Shown here piece after piece: positions 1 to 13,100 of a stretch of 64,000 nucleotides of DNA. Position 1 is the stretch's first letter. Every line of letters begins with the position of its first letter. Origin of the DNA: Hybos culiciformis. Its lineage: Eukaryota > Arthropoda > Insecta > Diptera > Hybotidae. The position numbers and the translations under genes were made by a program. The notes under the pieces are model-generated. The model was not told the DNA's origin, searched no databases, and was given only the letters and a program-made list of their open reading frames with translations. Location of the stretch: assembly GCA_964007475.1 (NCBI GenBank), contig OZ023273.1, forward strand, positions 26,275,557 to 26,339,556, in the 5' to 3' direction.

Positions 1-599
1 CTTTAGATTTAACGACTATACAGTTCTCAATTACGCTAAAAAGCAAATATAGTTTTACATCAGAAAATATAGATAATGAAAAAAATACACAACAGAGTTT
101 CAAAGTTAATGAACTTTTGGATAAAATGCGCTTTCGATTGTATTTGCAATTACAATTGCAATTGCTATAAATAACTAAATAAAACATTTTCTGTATTGTT
201 CTTTTTGCATAATCTAGATATAGTTTTATATTTATCCGAATAAAAAACATTAGCCCAGAGGCAAATTTTTGGGTGCCCTAAAAATCAACACTGTGTAGGT
301 TTCTAATTTTCTCTTGACTTCACAGACCTATGTCTTATTGTGAACAAATTTTCAGGGCGGAAGGAGTTTAAGAGCGTACCAAAAAAAGTTAAAAAAACGA
401 TTCAGTCAAAATATTATCAAAATAGATAGATAATAAATAACACTAAAATTTTCCGATCTTAAACCAGTATTTAAGATTAAAAAGACATTATTGTTAAAAG
501 AAATGCATCAAAAGTATCTGAAATAAAAAGTAATATAGATATCTTCAGTTTTTCGCAAATTAAACATTAAGGTAAAAGATTAACTCCCTTTTTAAAATA
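1..599. other. A/T-rich intergenic DNA, no gene seen
   Basis: No open frame with protein-like composition and no splice-bounded exon is visible. A less A/T-rich patch at about 253-375 contains short GC-containing words but no clear terminal repeats, so I leave it unassigned. Confidence 0.5.
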
Positions 600-985
600 C
601 AACTGGTCTTTTGGTTCTGCAACTGGTATATTTGTGCACAATTGGTATTTTGGCTCTGCGCAACTGGTATTTGGGTTCTGCACAACAGGTATGTTTGTGC
701 ACAACTGGTATTATGGTTTTGCACAACTGGGATGTTGGTGCACAATTGGTATTTTGGTTCTGCGCAACTGATATTATAGTTCTGCACAACTGGTATGTTT
801 GTGTACAACTGGTATTATGGTTTTGCATAACTGGTATGTTGCATAACTGGTGTTTTGGCTCTGCACAACTGATATTATGGTTCTGCACAACTGGTATGTT
901 TATGAACAACTGTTATAATGGTTTTGCATAACTGGTATGTTGGTGCACAACTGGTATTTTGATTCTGCACAATTGGTATTACGGA
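600..985. repeat. Minisatellite, alternating 22-bp and 19-bp units
   Basis: About nineteen units begin with AACTGGTA or a one-base variant. They mostly alternate between a 22-bp form (AACTGGTATTTTGGTTCTGC plus AC) and a 19-bp form (AACTGGTATGTTTGTGCAC), giving a higher-order period near 41 bp. Unit starts can be placed at 601, 620, 640, 662, 684, 703, 725, 744, 766, 788, 807, 829, 845, 867, 889, 908, 930, 949 and 971. One unit (829-844) is shortened to 16 bp. The repeat keeps long frames open on both strands, but these are products of the repetition and I do not call them genes. A short array with the same alternation lies at 41,029-41,120. Confidence 0.9.
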
Positions 986-3900
986 AAAAACATGTTTTCT
1001 TAATTTTTCTCATTAACTTTATAACTAAAACAAAATTAGTTTCAACAGATTTGTGAAAAGTGTCAAAACATTCCTTGTTTTTAAAGCATTTCTCATTAGG
1101 ACTAAAGTGATAATTTTAAATGTATATTTAAACAAAAAAACTAAGATTAAAACATTTTTTAAAGTTTATTAATAAATTTTAAACATAAAATAAACTTAGC
1201 CCTAAATATTATTATTATAATTTTTTTTTTTTTTACTTTTCTTTTAAATATATAGCGGCAAATAAATTTGTGATTATCTGATATTGTGACTAGAGGCAAA
1301 GACGGATTTCAAAGACAAAAAAATAAAAAATAAAATAAAATAAAGAAAAGTTTAAATTTATTGAATTTAATTTTCTTTTTTTATATTTATATTTCCTTTT
1401 CGCATAATTTTTCTTCGAAAAAAAAAAATATAAAAGTCAAGAAAAAAATGTTTAAAATGATTAAAGCCAAATCTAATGATCCAATTTAATTGACATAACC
1501 AAATGACAAAAAATTTTTTTTTCTCAATTGAATTTTCATTCTCATTTCTCAAGAAGAAACAAAAATTACCAACAAAAAAAAAAAAAGGAAGAAAGAAAAT
1601 CCCTTTAAACTTATTTTTTTATTTTTCGAAAATATATAATTCAATAAAAGATATTTTCAATCGATAGATATTTCTATTGTAACAGTTGATAAAATCCCCT
1701 TGACATTAGCAATAAGGAATACAAAAAATAAAAGAAAACATTATTTTGTGTTTTTTTTTTTTTTTTTTTAATAAAAAAGAAAGCTTTGGCACAAAAAGTG
1801 ACGATTTTCTTTTTTTTTTTTTTTGTTTTTTGTTTTTAGGTTCAATACAAGGCGTTATATTATTTAATTCTACTTGATTGACTTGTATTAATAGCTTAAT
1901 AAATTTTAGATGTTGAAGGTTTTGAATGAAAAAGAAAGAAAAAAAAATAAAATCTCCAAAAGAAAAAACAAATAATAATAATTATACCTAAAAATAATAA
2001 CAAAATATCATTTTTTTTTATATATAAATAATAATCTTTAGAACAAAAATTATGTAATCTTTTAGTCTAAGCTGCGTATACGAAAACATATATATATATA
2101 AAATTAAATTCTATATAATAAGATTATACTATGTTGTATATAAATAAATAAGGAAATTAATATGAAAAAGAAAGAAAAAAAAAAAAAAAAACAAGAACAA
2201 CAAAAATCTGGTTATTTTAGAAATTTGGACAGAAGCAAATAAATATTTCATTTTTATTTAAAGAAGAATTAAAAAATCTATATAAGTGTTCTTATTATAT
2301 AAGATTAAGCAAAATCCTATTCGAAATATCCTCAGTTTTAGGTTAAACGTATTATATAATTAAATAATTTATTATTCTTTAAAGAAAATTTATTCAAATC
2401 GACATGGAATTTGAATATTCGAAAAAATCAGAGAATTTTTGAATTAAGATATTAAAATATGCTTTATTTTGAAAAAAAAAAAAAAAGTGTTATCTAATTG
2501 AAATTTTTTTTGAAAATTTTCCTAAAATTTTAAAAGAGCTGAATAAAATATTACACGATAAGATGCATAGCATCCAATCAATATTATGCAATATAAAGAA
2601 GATAATAAATATGAAAAGTTAGATTTTATTTCAAGTTTATGAAATTACACTTTAATCTCAAATAAAAATAAATTTCTTTTATTCCCGAAGTTATTTTATT
2701 ATACAACTATTTCAGGCAATTTAAAAATTAGTTTTTTTACTTATAGATCACGTTTAGTTTTTATAAATTTTCAAAACATACTATATATTCAATATTAACA
2801 CTAATGAATTCAAAAGTACGTGAGTAAAAGAAAAAAAAAATTTTTGTTTTTTTTTTTTTATTTGAAATTACACCTGTCTGTAGAAGAAATTTCTGTATTC
2901 GAAAATGTTTGTTGTAATTTTAGTACATACTATACAGTATGTATTTATGAAAATGGCAAGCAGTAAATTAAATTAAATTTGAAGAAAGTTAAATGGTAAG
3001 CATGCATGCATGTTAGAAGTTTAATTACAAAATGGGTTGTTTTTTTTTCATATAGTACACATTGCATTAAAATTTGTTATCAGAATTGAAAGATACAAGT
3101 AAATTAGTTTCACCAAAACACTAAGTATATTTTTGCTTTTATTTATATTTTTTCTTACAAGTATTCTATTATATGATTAGTATTATATATAAGATTTATA
3201 ATTTTTTTGTAAAATTTTTTGTAAATTTTTAATAAAAATATATTTAATTTTTTTTTTGTTATCTGAGACAAAAATTACAACTTTGTCTCTTTAATCTATA
3301 AGCTTTTCACTAATAAAATTTCGAATCCATGGATTAGTATTAGAAATGGATGTGTGTAAGTTATTTAAACTGTGATATTAATACCAACCTATGGGAATGG
3401 GAATCGTACCAGGACAAACAAACACCTTACCTTTTTTATTTTCAAATTGCAAAAAATATTGTTTTCTTTCTAGAGTATAATGTACCTAGGTACCTGTATT
3501 TTTAAATATTTTATTCGCAATAAAGAAATCCATTTATATTCGACTTTTTTCAGATTTTATTAGCTAGTTACAAAAAAATTCCAATAATCAAAAGAGTTAG
3601 CAACTACTTTGACCAAAAAATTGTTGCCAACAATTGAGTATAATTATAAAAGAAATTAAAAGTAACGATGATGACACTATCCATATTTTTAATGTATTAA
3701 GAATATTTTTGGTTTTACTAACACCTTCAAATAAAAACACAATTTTCTAAAATATTACAAAAAATCTAGAACATTAAAAAATTTTAATTTATCTTACAGG
3801 TATACTATTAATAATCAATAGTTTGGTTATAGATAGTTAACTATTTCCTTTGATCAACTGGAATGTAAAATGATTTTTGATCAATTAATTAGTTAATTAG

Positions 3901-6900
3901 TTTGATTATTTTTTACTAATGTTTTTCTTGTCTTTTTTTTTAACAAAAAGGGTGAAAGTAGTAAAAAAAAGGTTGTAATTTTCAATTACTTCGAATTGGT
4001 TAATTATCAATTTCAACCCCTGTAGTAGAAGTGGAATATAAAAGAGGAAAATCCTATTATAGTAACACACACAGAAATAAAGAATATTGAGTAACCAAGA
4101 GTATATATATTAAGAACTATTTAATTACTACTTTCAAGTTTTAGTAAATCATATTTTATTGCACATATACCTAATTATTATAATATTCTATTCTTGTTAT
4201 AAATTTATTATTGTCAGACAATTATTATTTTCTTCTACAACTATTTTTTAAAAGAAACATAATTTTTTATTTTACGAATGAAAAATTTGTTCAAATATTT
4301 ATTAACTTTTAAAATTCTTTTGATTATTTTATTTCTATAAAGTCATCTGAACATTTTGTTAATCGTTAAAGATTATAAATTTATCTTTTGAATTGCTTTA
4401 TTATTTCTTTTTTTTTTTTTCATTGAAGATTATGTTGAAATAATGAAAAGAAATAATTTTACATAATAAATATATTGTCAACTTAATTATATACAAAAGA
4501 ACAGATAAATATTATTTTCAGTATTATGATTTGTTAAAGCGATTCGATATTCATTTAAAATTTTTATATTTATTTATCATTATTTTTATACTTTTAGAAT
4601 ACTGATATTTTTTTTAAAATTATAAATAAGATCGTTTACATAGTTGCAGAACTACTGTTACAATTTAATAACCATCGTTAATAATTTAATAATTTCATTT
4701 AACAATTCTTTATTTTCATTATTACTCTTCAATGAAAAGTTGGAATAAAAAATCACACGAATAATGGAATAAAAAATCACACGAATAAATCTTATCGAGC
4801 TGAAATCGTAAGCGACATTGGATAATGATACTTCTTCGTCAAAATCTCTCCTTAATGTTCAAATCACAATTCGGCATGATAAAGTCTATGATTCTAAATT
4901 ATTATCATTATTATATTACTTTTATTATACTTTTTAGTTTTGGTTGTATACAAAAATCAATGAAAGGAGTTGTGTATTTTTTCATGTACAATAATGTATG
5001 TATACTTACATATATTATATTTTTTGCATTTATAAAACAGTTTTTTTTTTAATTTATTTATAATTTATCAATTTTAAATAACATTTTTTTGAACATAAGA
5101 TTTAATTGGATAAAAACATTTAAAATAGGTAGGTTTTATGGTGTGTAGTATTATGTAAATTATTTACAATTAATCAAATGAAAAAATTAAGCTAGAAATG
5201 TTGGTTAAAGTTTGGGGAAAAAAAATTTAATACATTTTTGCTGTTTGCCCATGAATATAGAATTTCCTATTAATATAAAAAAAATTAAACATTTATGATA
5301 TTTCATATATAATTATTAATTCATGAAAAATGCTAAAGGCTTTTTGAAACATATTATAATACACTTTGCATATTCACTAAATTTTGTTTGTGTTAATAAT
5401 ATTAAAAATAATGTTTTTTTAATTTTAATATTTATATTTTATTAAATGGTGAATTAGGCGACTGAAATAGAAATAACTATACAAAATAGAAATTATTAAA
5501 AAAAAATGTATGGAACTTTTTTATGTATAAATATACTAATATTAGATAACGAGACAAAACGGTGACTTCATGAAATATTTCGTAAAAAAAATTATTTTTT
5601 TGATTAATTTTTACGTCAATGTTCAAGTGCATCCAATTTTTTAATCCTTTTTTTTCTATTATACCAGAGAAATTTAGGCCAGAATATCCCAAAAATCATT
5701 ACCCTGGCTTTCTCACACCACAAATTTGTGTGAACTTTTTATTCTCCAGATTAAAATTTTGCACTTAAAAAGAAACTAATTAATGTTTTAAGCACACAAA
5801 AAGGGCTTCTAACTTCTAATAAAATTAATCGAAACAAATATAGAATTGGATTCAATTTTCTTATATTTCTCAAATAGCTTTTGCATCAAATAAATGTACT
5901 CAAATTTAAAATATACCTATAAACCTGTCAAATACCAAAATATATAATTATAAATACATTCCCTACCCAAAAAAATACAATAATTGCATATAATAAAATC
6001 ATTTTCTGGTACGAAGAACATTACCCTAGCTTGTAAAAAATTCTCGAAAAAGTAATGGATTTTCCGTTCTTTTACTATTTAGATCAATTTGTTTAGACAA
6101 ATTTTTTTTGCACATATTACTCCATTATCTAATATTAACCCCGATACACATATTTTATTTTATTTCTTTATATGTATAATTCATGTGTTGTATATATATA
6201 TGTATTTCCAAATGTCTAGTAAACTTCCGGTTATTTTGGCATAATTTCTCTTTGCTGCGATTAAAAATTTTTAGTTTCATTTTTTTTTATCAGAGCTCAG
6301 AGTTTTTGAAAATAGCATAAAATAAATAATGTTTAGCCAAATTTCAAATATTTTTGTTTGTTATGTCAATAGGAGCCAACTAGTTGGCTTGTAATATTAT
6401 CAGATGACGATGTGGTGATTCATTTATCATTTTGAAAATGTTTACACATACCTTCAGATACTTATACACAAATATTTTATGTAGACTTATATAGGAGTCC
6501 AAAATTACTAAAGAAACGTAATTGAATATGTATGTACATATTTTTATAGAAAAAAGTACATAAATACATACAATATATATATACTTAATATAGTACGTAG
6601 AATATACAGAATGTATTTATTATATAAAATACTTTTCTAGAAATTATTTCTTCAATGCTTAACTGGTCTTTTATGAACTTTTTAGTTTACGTGACTTATG
6701 TTTTTATATGAAATACAAAAAAAAAAAGAACCTTACACTTTGTTATGTTTTATGTATAGTTGAAAAAAAAAAAAAGTTTTTAATTGCGAAAATACTTTGG
6801 GAATTTTTTTTTTATCCTTTTAAAAACTTTTAAAACTTATTTTTCAAACATTGAAAATTGATTTAAAATTCCTAATTTAGCATTTAATAAGTATTAGAAA

Positions 6901-7668
6901 ATTGATGCCCTGAACTGAACAAAAAAAAAATATATATATTATTGGAAAGTTAATTTTATTTGATGAGCAAAAAATTACTTTTCAATTTTAATTGAAACTT
7001 ATTTTTTTATAATTTTTTTTTTCTTTTCAAAAAAGAGAATATTGACAATCAGTTTTTATTGAAATTCTGTCATGACAATAATGTTTGATTAAAATTAAAA
7101 ATTCTTGCTATAATCATTAAAGAGATTTTTTAAGTTTTAATACGCATTAAGATTTATATGATTTGGAGCATGTTTATGTGGGAGCTACAATAAACAATAT
7201 AAGCTGCGATTAAAGCTGGGATAAATTAAAGAACTGTGTTTGTGTGTATATTCAATTTCAATAAAATCGGGAATTAAAATTGAAAACTCAATACGGGAAG
7301 AGCTAATATTGTGTTTTTTAAACTTTTATATCAAATGTTAAACTTATTTTTGATTTAAAAAAAAAATTATTACACATCATTTGATTTTTATTTATATTTT
7401 TTGGTATGACCAATTTTCAAATTTCGAAATTATAATTATTGATTTTTATTTTTATTATTTAATTGATAATTTTATTATTTTCTTTTATGTATTTTTTATT
7501 GTATAAAAGTCCAACGTGAACCTTTGTTTAAAAATGAATCCACGACAAACGTCAACTAATAATACCTTTAATGTAAATGAAGAGTTTAACAACCCCAGTT
7601 TAAAAATGAAAATTTATTAAAATGCATTATTTATCAATGTTCTTACTGAACAAAGATACGTTTTCACA
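986..7668. other. Long A/T-rich intergenic stretch
   Basis: Dominated by poly(A)/poly(T) runs and A+T simple sequence. I see no exon with conserved protein content on either strand. Contained small items are a 24-bp direct duplication at 4,741-4,788, a 31-bp piece at 3,711-3,740 resembling the foldback repeat at 7,669-7,817, and a 16-bp perfect palindrome at 6,374-6,389. The open frames at 4,825-5,052 (+) and 5,477-5,692 (-) have A/T-driven Phe/Ile/Asn/Lys/Tyr composition and are probably chance. Confidence 0.5.
4741..4788. repeat. 24-bp direct tandem duplication
   Basis: Two copies of a 24-bp unit beginning TGGAATAAAAAATCACACGA lie head to tail (4,741-4,764 and 4,765-4,788) and look identical by eye. 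No function is inferred. Confidence 0.85.
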
Positions 7669-7817
7669 GTAAAACAAAATAAAATACGTGATAATTATCA
7701 ATATATGGAAAGAATTTTATTTAGTTTTACTAACACCTTCACATAAAAATACCAAAAATGCTGAAAAAAATGATGTATGAAGCTAACAATCTTTCTGTAT
7801 TCTTAATCTATGGTATT
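7669..7817. repeat. Partial copy of a foldback (MITE-like) repeat family
   Basis: This segment is nearly identical, in reverse complement, to about 150 bp of the element at 59,938-60,167. It includes the shared words TTTTACTAACACCTTCACAT and TTCTTAATCTATGGTA. It keeps the loop and one arm, ending at 7,817, while the opposite arm is absent from the flank. A shorter, more diverged match to the same core lies at 3,711-3,740. The family is not recognised by name. Confidence 0.75.
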
Positions 7818-7819
7818 AC

Positions 7820-10108
7820 GTAAGGACATAAATTTGTCTTTAGTAATAATATGAACTTTTTTTTTGTTAATTTAGTAAAGTTTGTTAGTACGTTAGTACC
7901 CTACTCTACTGCTTCTAATGTTCTTTAAATATCATCATTCTGGAATAATATCTGATAAATTATGAATATAAATGTATATGTTCAAAATAATTATTATTAT
8001 ATTTACAATAACAATTAATGATATATGTTTTTATATGTTTTCTGAATAATCTAAAATATTTAAATTTTTTTCGAATGAAATGTTTGCAATATAAAATGAA
8101 TTATTGTAAATTCATAATCTCCTAAATTGTCAATTTGTATATTTTATATTACATATTTATAATTGAAAATTATTTGAATTGTATTTTCAATATGTTAAAA
8201 AAAATTTCATAATAAAAATAAAATTTGTATAATTTATTTTGTTCAATTATTTCTATTATTTTCTGCGATCATTTCAAAATTGATTTTTATGAAATTTGAA
8301 TCTTAGTTAAATAAAACTACCTTATGTTTAATATACATAATAGTAAAAAATTATAATAAATAAATTTTGATAAAATAAACTGAACTTAGGTTCTTTAAAA
8401 GAACACAAAAACATAATTCTTTTCAACCTGAAAAGTTTTTACAAAAATTCCATCCCGAGGCCGGAATATCCGTAGGATAATGAATTCACCGCGAAAGCCG
8501 ATATGTTTTTCACATAGATTAGTACATAATATGAGAACTTTATGTATTTAGAGCATCTGTCACGTTATTTTATTTTGAAATTATGCAAGCACTTCTAAAT
8601 ATTTAACGTTGAAAGCTGTCAAATTACTTTCATCAAAATTTGAACATTGAACTAGGTATATATAAAATATTAAAAAAATAATAAGAAATAAAATTATGTT
8701 AGGCATAGCTTGAAAAAGAATTTCTTCAAATATTTTTTTTTTATTATTATTTTTCAAAAGTGAATGCCTTAGAGGTTTTTTCGTTTTTCTGTTATATTTT
8801 TGATGAAAAATGTAGTATATTTTTTAGGAATGTTTTCAAAAAATAAACCATACTTTACGATATTTATGGCATGTGTTTATAAATAATGTTTACTTTGTAC
8901 AAATATACACTTTTAACAAACAAATCAAGCCATGGAAACGACTTTATTACAGAATTATTTGAAGTCAATTTATGAGCTTCTATTTTCAAGAAAATTTTAC
9001 CATAGACAACTTATTTTAAATATTAATTAAAGTAAAGTGTAATATTACTCTACAAAAAATAGTGTTCAATGAAAATATAATGCAAAAATTTTATAATGGA
9101 AAATTAAAAAACCTAATATTGATAAGATTTTCTTATTTCGCCAATATATGTAGCAGAAGAAGTTGTAAATAAAAGTGAAACGTTGCCAAATCAAAAGAAT
9201 AATACTATCAATACTATTTACTTTAATGAAGCTTATTTAAAGCATATATATGTACAATACATAGTACGTTAAAAAAAACTAGATTGGAATCTTTTAATGG
9301 GAGTAAAAATAAATTTATTTGAATATGAGGAATCATAAGTCTCTTTGAGGTTCATGTTAAATGTTTGAAAAATTCAAGTAGATAATATTAACTATATACC
9401 TATACCTACCTATGTACCTATTATACCTATGTACCTATACCTTTTGTAATATAGAAAAAATGGAATTATGATTATCTTTATTATATTTTGCTGAGGTATA
9501 ACTGCTTGCAATAAAAAGTTATATTTATGTATAGGTATGTATATCTTTTTCAGATTTTTTTTTTGCTAAAGCTTTAATATAAAATACAAATAAGTATATC
9601 GCCTATGGCTGAATATGTTTTGTATTTTGCAACTTTTTTTTTTTAATAAAGTATAGGTATATTCTTTTCAAATTTTATAAACTTGAAAAGAACAAAAATT
9701 TCTTTTATACATATAAATTTTTGATTTATCTTTGGAGACTGTCAGATTAGAAAGAGTGAGCTCAATTTTTAAAGAATTTATTCAGAGTTTGAGGTTTCTT
9801 TATTCTTTTTATTAAAATCTATAGTTAGCTTGAAATTCAAAATTTATTTAGGTACCTTAATACCGAAAGTATTAATCTACTTTAATAAATATTTTTCATT
9901 TCATTGCATTCGAATTTAAATTTTGGCGGGGTTTGATTCGAATATGATTTAAAAACTATTTATTTAAATAGTTTAATTGCAACATTGAAAGAAAATCAGA
10001 ATATTTATATAATAAATAAAGTTAATATAGTTTTAATTTCAACTTTAAGAAAATGAAAACAAATTTGAAAACAATAAAACAGCATTTGTGAAACTACAAG
10101 TACAAAAT
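7820..10108. other. A/T-rich intergenic DNA downstream of the SMYD4-type gene
   Basis: No exon seen. A GC-richer patch at about 8,450-8,510 has no identifiable ends. A short irregular array of TACCTATG/TATACCTA words sits at about 9,393-9,442. The remainder is A/T simple sequence. Confidence 0.5.
9393..9442. repeat. Short imperfect ACCTAT microsatellite
   Basis: The words TATACCTA, TACCTA and TATGTACCTA recur about six times in 50 bp. It is a degenerate simple repeat with no gene association. Confidence 0.6.
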
Positions 10109-10133
10109 TTTATTTCAGATAATAAATTTTATT
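10109..10133 (-). terminator. Candidate polyadenylation signals of the SMYD4-type gene
   Basis: Two AATAAA hexamers on the minus strand (TTTATT at 10,109-10,114 and 10,128-10,133) lie about 40-65 bases past the stop codon of the SMYD4-type gene. The position is right for 3' end formation. However, this hexamer is common by chance in such A/T-rich DNA, so the assignment is positional inference. Confidence 0.4.
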
Positions 10134-10171
10134 GTTAAATTATTAAAAAAAAAGAAAAAAAATTAAATTTT

Positions 10172-13100
10172 CTATAAATAAAATGTTGTTCCAGTATCAG
10201 CCAAACATGCTCTCAGTGATTCTTGTGCAATTGCTGTATCTTTGTGTGGTAATATTGCAACTTGATAAAAAAGGTCAATACCTTCTTTAAATAATTCAAT
10301 TGCTTCTTGAGTTTTTTGATCCTGAAATAAAATTTTGTAAAATATTTTCTTACATTTTTACACACGATTTTTTTAGTACAGAATTGTAACAAAATACATA
10401 AAATGTTACAAAATGTATATTTTGTTTTACAAAAATTAAATGAAGCATGAAATTCTGAGATAAAATTATATGAGAAATGCTTTCATTTAATAAATTTTGA
10501 AACGATATTATTGTATTAGCTTATTGCCTTCATATGTTGCGACGTTGAATAGAAGAATTTGTTTTAATTTGGTTTTTAGTAGTGTTCAAGCGTATACAAA
10601 AATAACCAAAAAAATGTATCATCCGGCTCTAGCTTATCTTAAGTTCAAAGCTTGTTTTGTATATTGTTGAGTGATGTTATTAAAATTGTCATTGAAATTT
10701 CAATAGAGTAGGTAGGTACCAATTTTCTAACTACAAAATTTATTCTATTACACTGGAAAAACTGCGCCTCGTACTTTTTTTTTTTAATACACATATCTCT
10801 TCATATGATTATATCATTATTGAAATATTCGACATAAAAATTTCAGATATAATTGCCATACATGCATAGTAACGTAATAATGTAGTTTAGTTATATTTTT
10901 TCGGATATATTTTATAGACGATTCTCTAACAGTTTTTTTTTCAGTGTCCTTAATAAAATTTTCTTTTTCTTTTAGTAATGTGAAATTCCATTAAATAAGT
11001 TGACCAAATAAAAAATGTATAATATTCTTTTCTTCCAAAGTTCACTTGCATTCAAATAAAGTATAAGTTTCCTATACACCCCATTAGTTGGCGTTTACAA
11101 TAAAAATTTATAATTTTAGTACTATTGTATAATGTCTGTATAATAATATAAAATAAGTACCTTCATAGCTAATGCAGCTTGCCTATAAATTTCTTCAGCT
11201 TTAATAACTATAGAAACACTTTCTTTTAAGGAAATATTTTTTCGGCAACGTATACATCTGACATCCTTTCCAATATCTTTAGGGAATTTCAATAAATTAT
11301 CGCAATTCGCTGTTGTGCATCTGAAATAAAGAAAAAAAAAATTATGCAATATCACCAAGACAAAGAATAAAATATTTATAAAATAAAAATTTGTATGTAC
11401 ATCAAATATGAAACTTTTATTTAATGTTTCGCTAAAAATATTTCAAGAAATAAATGTTTTAAAAATCTATAATATGCTTTATTTGTGTTAAAAATATTTT
11501 CACATATTTTTCTTTTTGATATTGAATTAAAGATATGATATGGAATTCGAATTAAACTATAGAAAAAATATATGATTTTATAAAATAAAATCTAACTATG
11601 TATTATGATCAAGATACTAACTTCTAATGTTTCTGCACCACATTTGTACGAAAAATCAAGTATCATTAAAAAAAAAATTTAAAAAAGTAGTGTATTTAGT
11701 TTTAAGAGCAGTATTATTAAGCTTTCGGTATGTACCAGTATAAAATTACATTTATAAAAAAAGCAAGCATCATCCATATAATATAATAATAATATATTAA
11801 CCTCAAACGAGTACATTTTTCATCTAATTTTTGTAGTGTTGGCCAATTTTCTTTGCATGCATCACAAGTACAGTCAAACATATAGCGTGCTTTTAGTGTT
11901 TTTTGCCTGTCTTTTAATACATTTTTTGTATAAATAGGTCCATAATTCTCGGCAACAATTTCACCAGGCTTAACTGGACGAGAACAAGCCATTACAATTG
12001 ATTTACCAACAAAATAGCGAGATATTCCAGGACAGCAATCATGGTTGAAGTATGAACCGCAACGATATAATCCAGCACCAATATAAACAACCTTTGAATG
12101 GTCAAAACGATGTTCTTTAGTTATGTTGGTTTGATAGATTTCATGTGCATTGAATTGCATAACTTGTAATAACCCCAATAGAGCTGTTGCTACTTGTATT
12201 TCACGTGAGCTGGGATTCACTGCTTCTGTCATACGGATTCCAAAATATCCAGATTTTTGCAAGCAACGTAATAAAAAAGCAGCCATTATGCCTCGCTGTA
12301 GTAGATCGTCGCAACTACGGGTGGTGGTGTGTTTGCATAGGTTTGAAATTATATCGTTTGCATTTGCTAAACCTTCCTCAACAGAACTAGATTGGGTGAA
12401 TATTCTCAACGCAATGTAACATAGAATGGACATGCCCGAGCCTAGAAAAAAGTTTAGATTTTAATTAATTTTTATGTTTCTTATTAGAGTAAACGCGTAG
12501 GAAATATTTAATATGGAAAACAGATTATTTTTGGATTATTATCGCAGTATATAAAGTAGTGTTCTGTGCTTAAAGGTGAATTTATTTCTTATTATCACCT
12601 ATAAATAAATCCAAATATTGACATTCATATTTGTGATGCGTTTTTGAAGCTTTTGTCATGCATTCTTGCGAGCAATATGCAATTCCGGAACAATTTAAGC
12701 ATCCAACAGGTGATACCAGTCTAAAAATAAATTTTTTCAAATAATTTATGTCTAATGTTTATAATATATTACATTGTTGTAAGTTACAAACTTTTCAAAA
12801 CAATTGAAACAATTAGAACCATAAAAATTAGGCAGTAAACAGGCGGCAATAGGGTCTTCAACCAATAAAATGTCTCCAGTCTTAATATTGTCTTTAGCTG
12901 TCATAAATTTACCATTCACTGCATCTTGTGATAGTTTCAACAAATTTGAAGTTCCTTTAAGCTCTTTGTTTTCTTCTGCTGTCAAATTAGGTTCTAAAAT
13001 TTATAAATTAAGCTTCACAGTTAAATACCAATGTTTAAATTATCATTTACTTGTAAATTTTGGAATTTTTTTAAATGTTGGAACAATTTCAGCTATTTCT

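Noticed and set aside
560..931. Three overlapping ORFs on both strands at 560-808, 592-909 and 611-931
   Set aside because: They are translations of the 19/22-bp minisatellite; both strands stay open because of repetition.
12150..12419. Plus-strand ORFs over the SMYD4-type exon 6 (also 12,187-12,390, 12,870-13,103 and 13,075-13,260)
   Set aside because: Antisense shadows of the spliced minus-strand gene.
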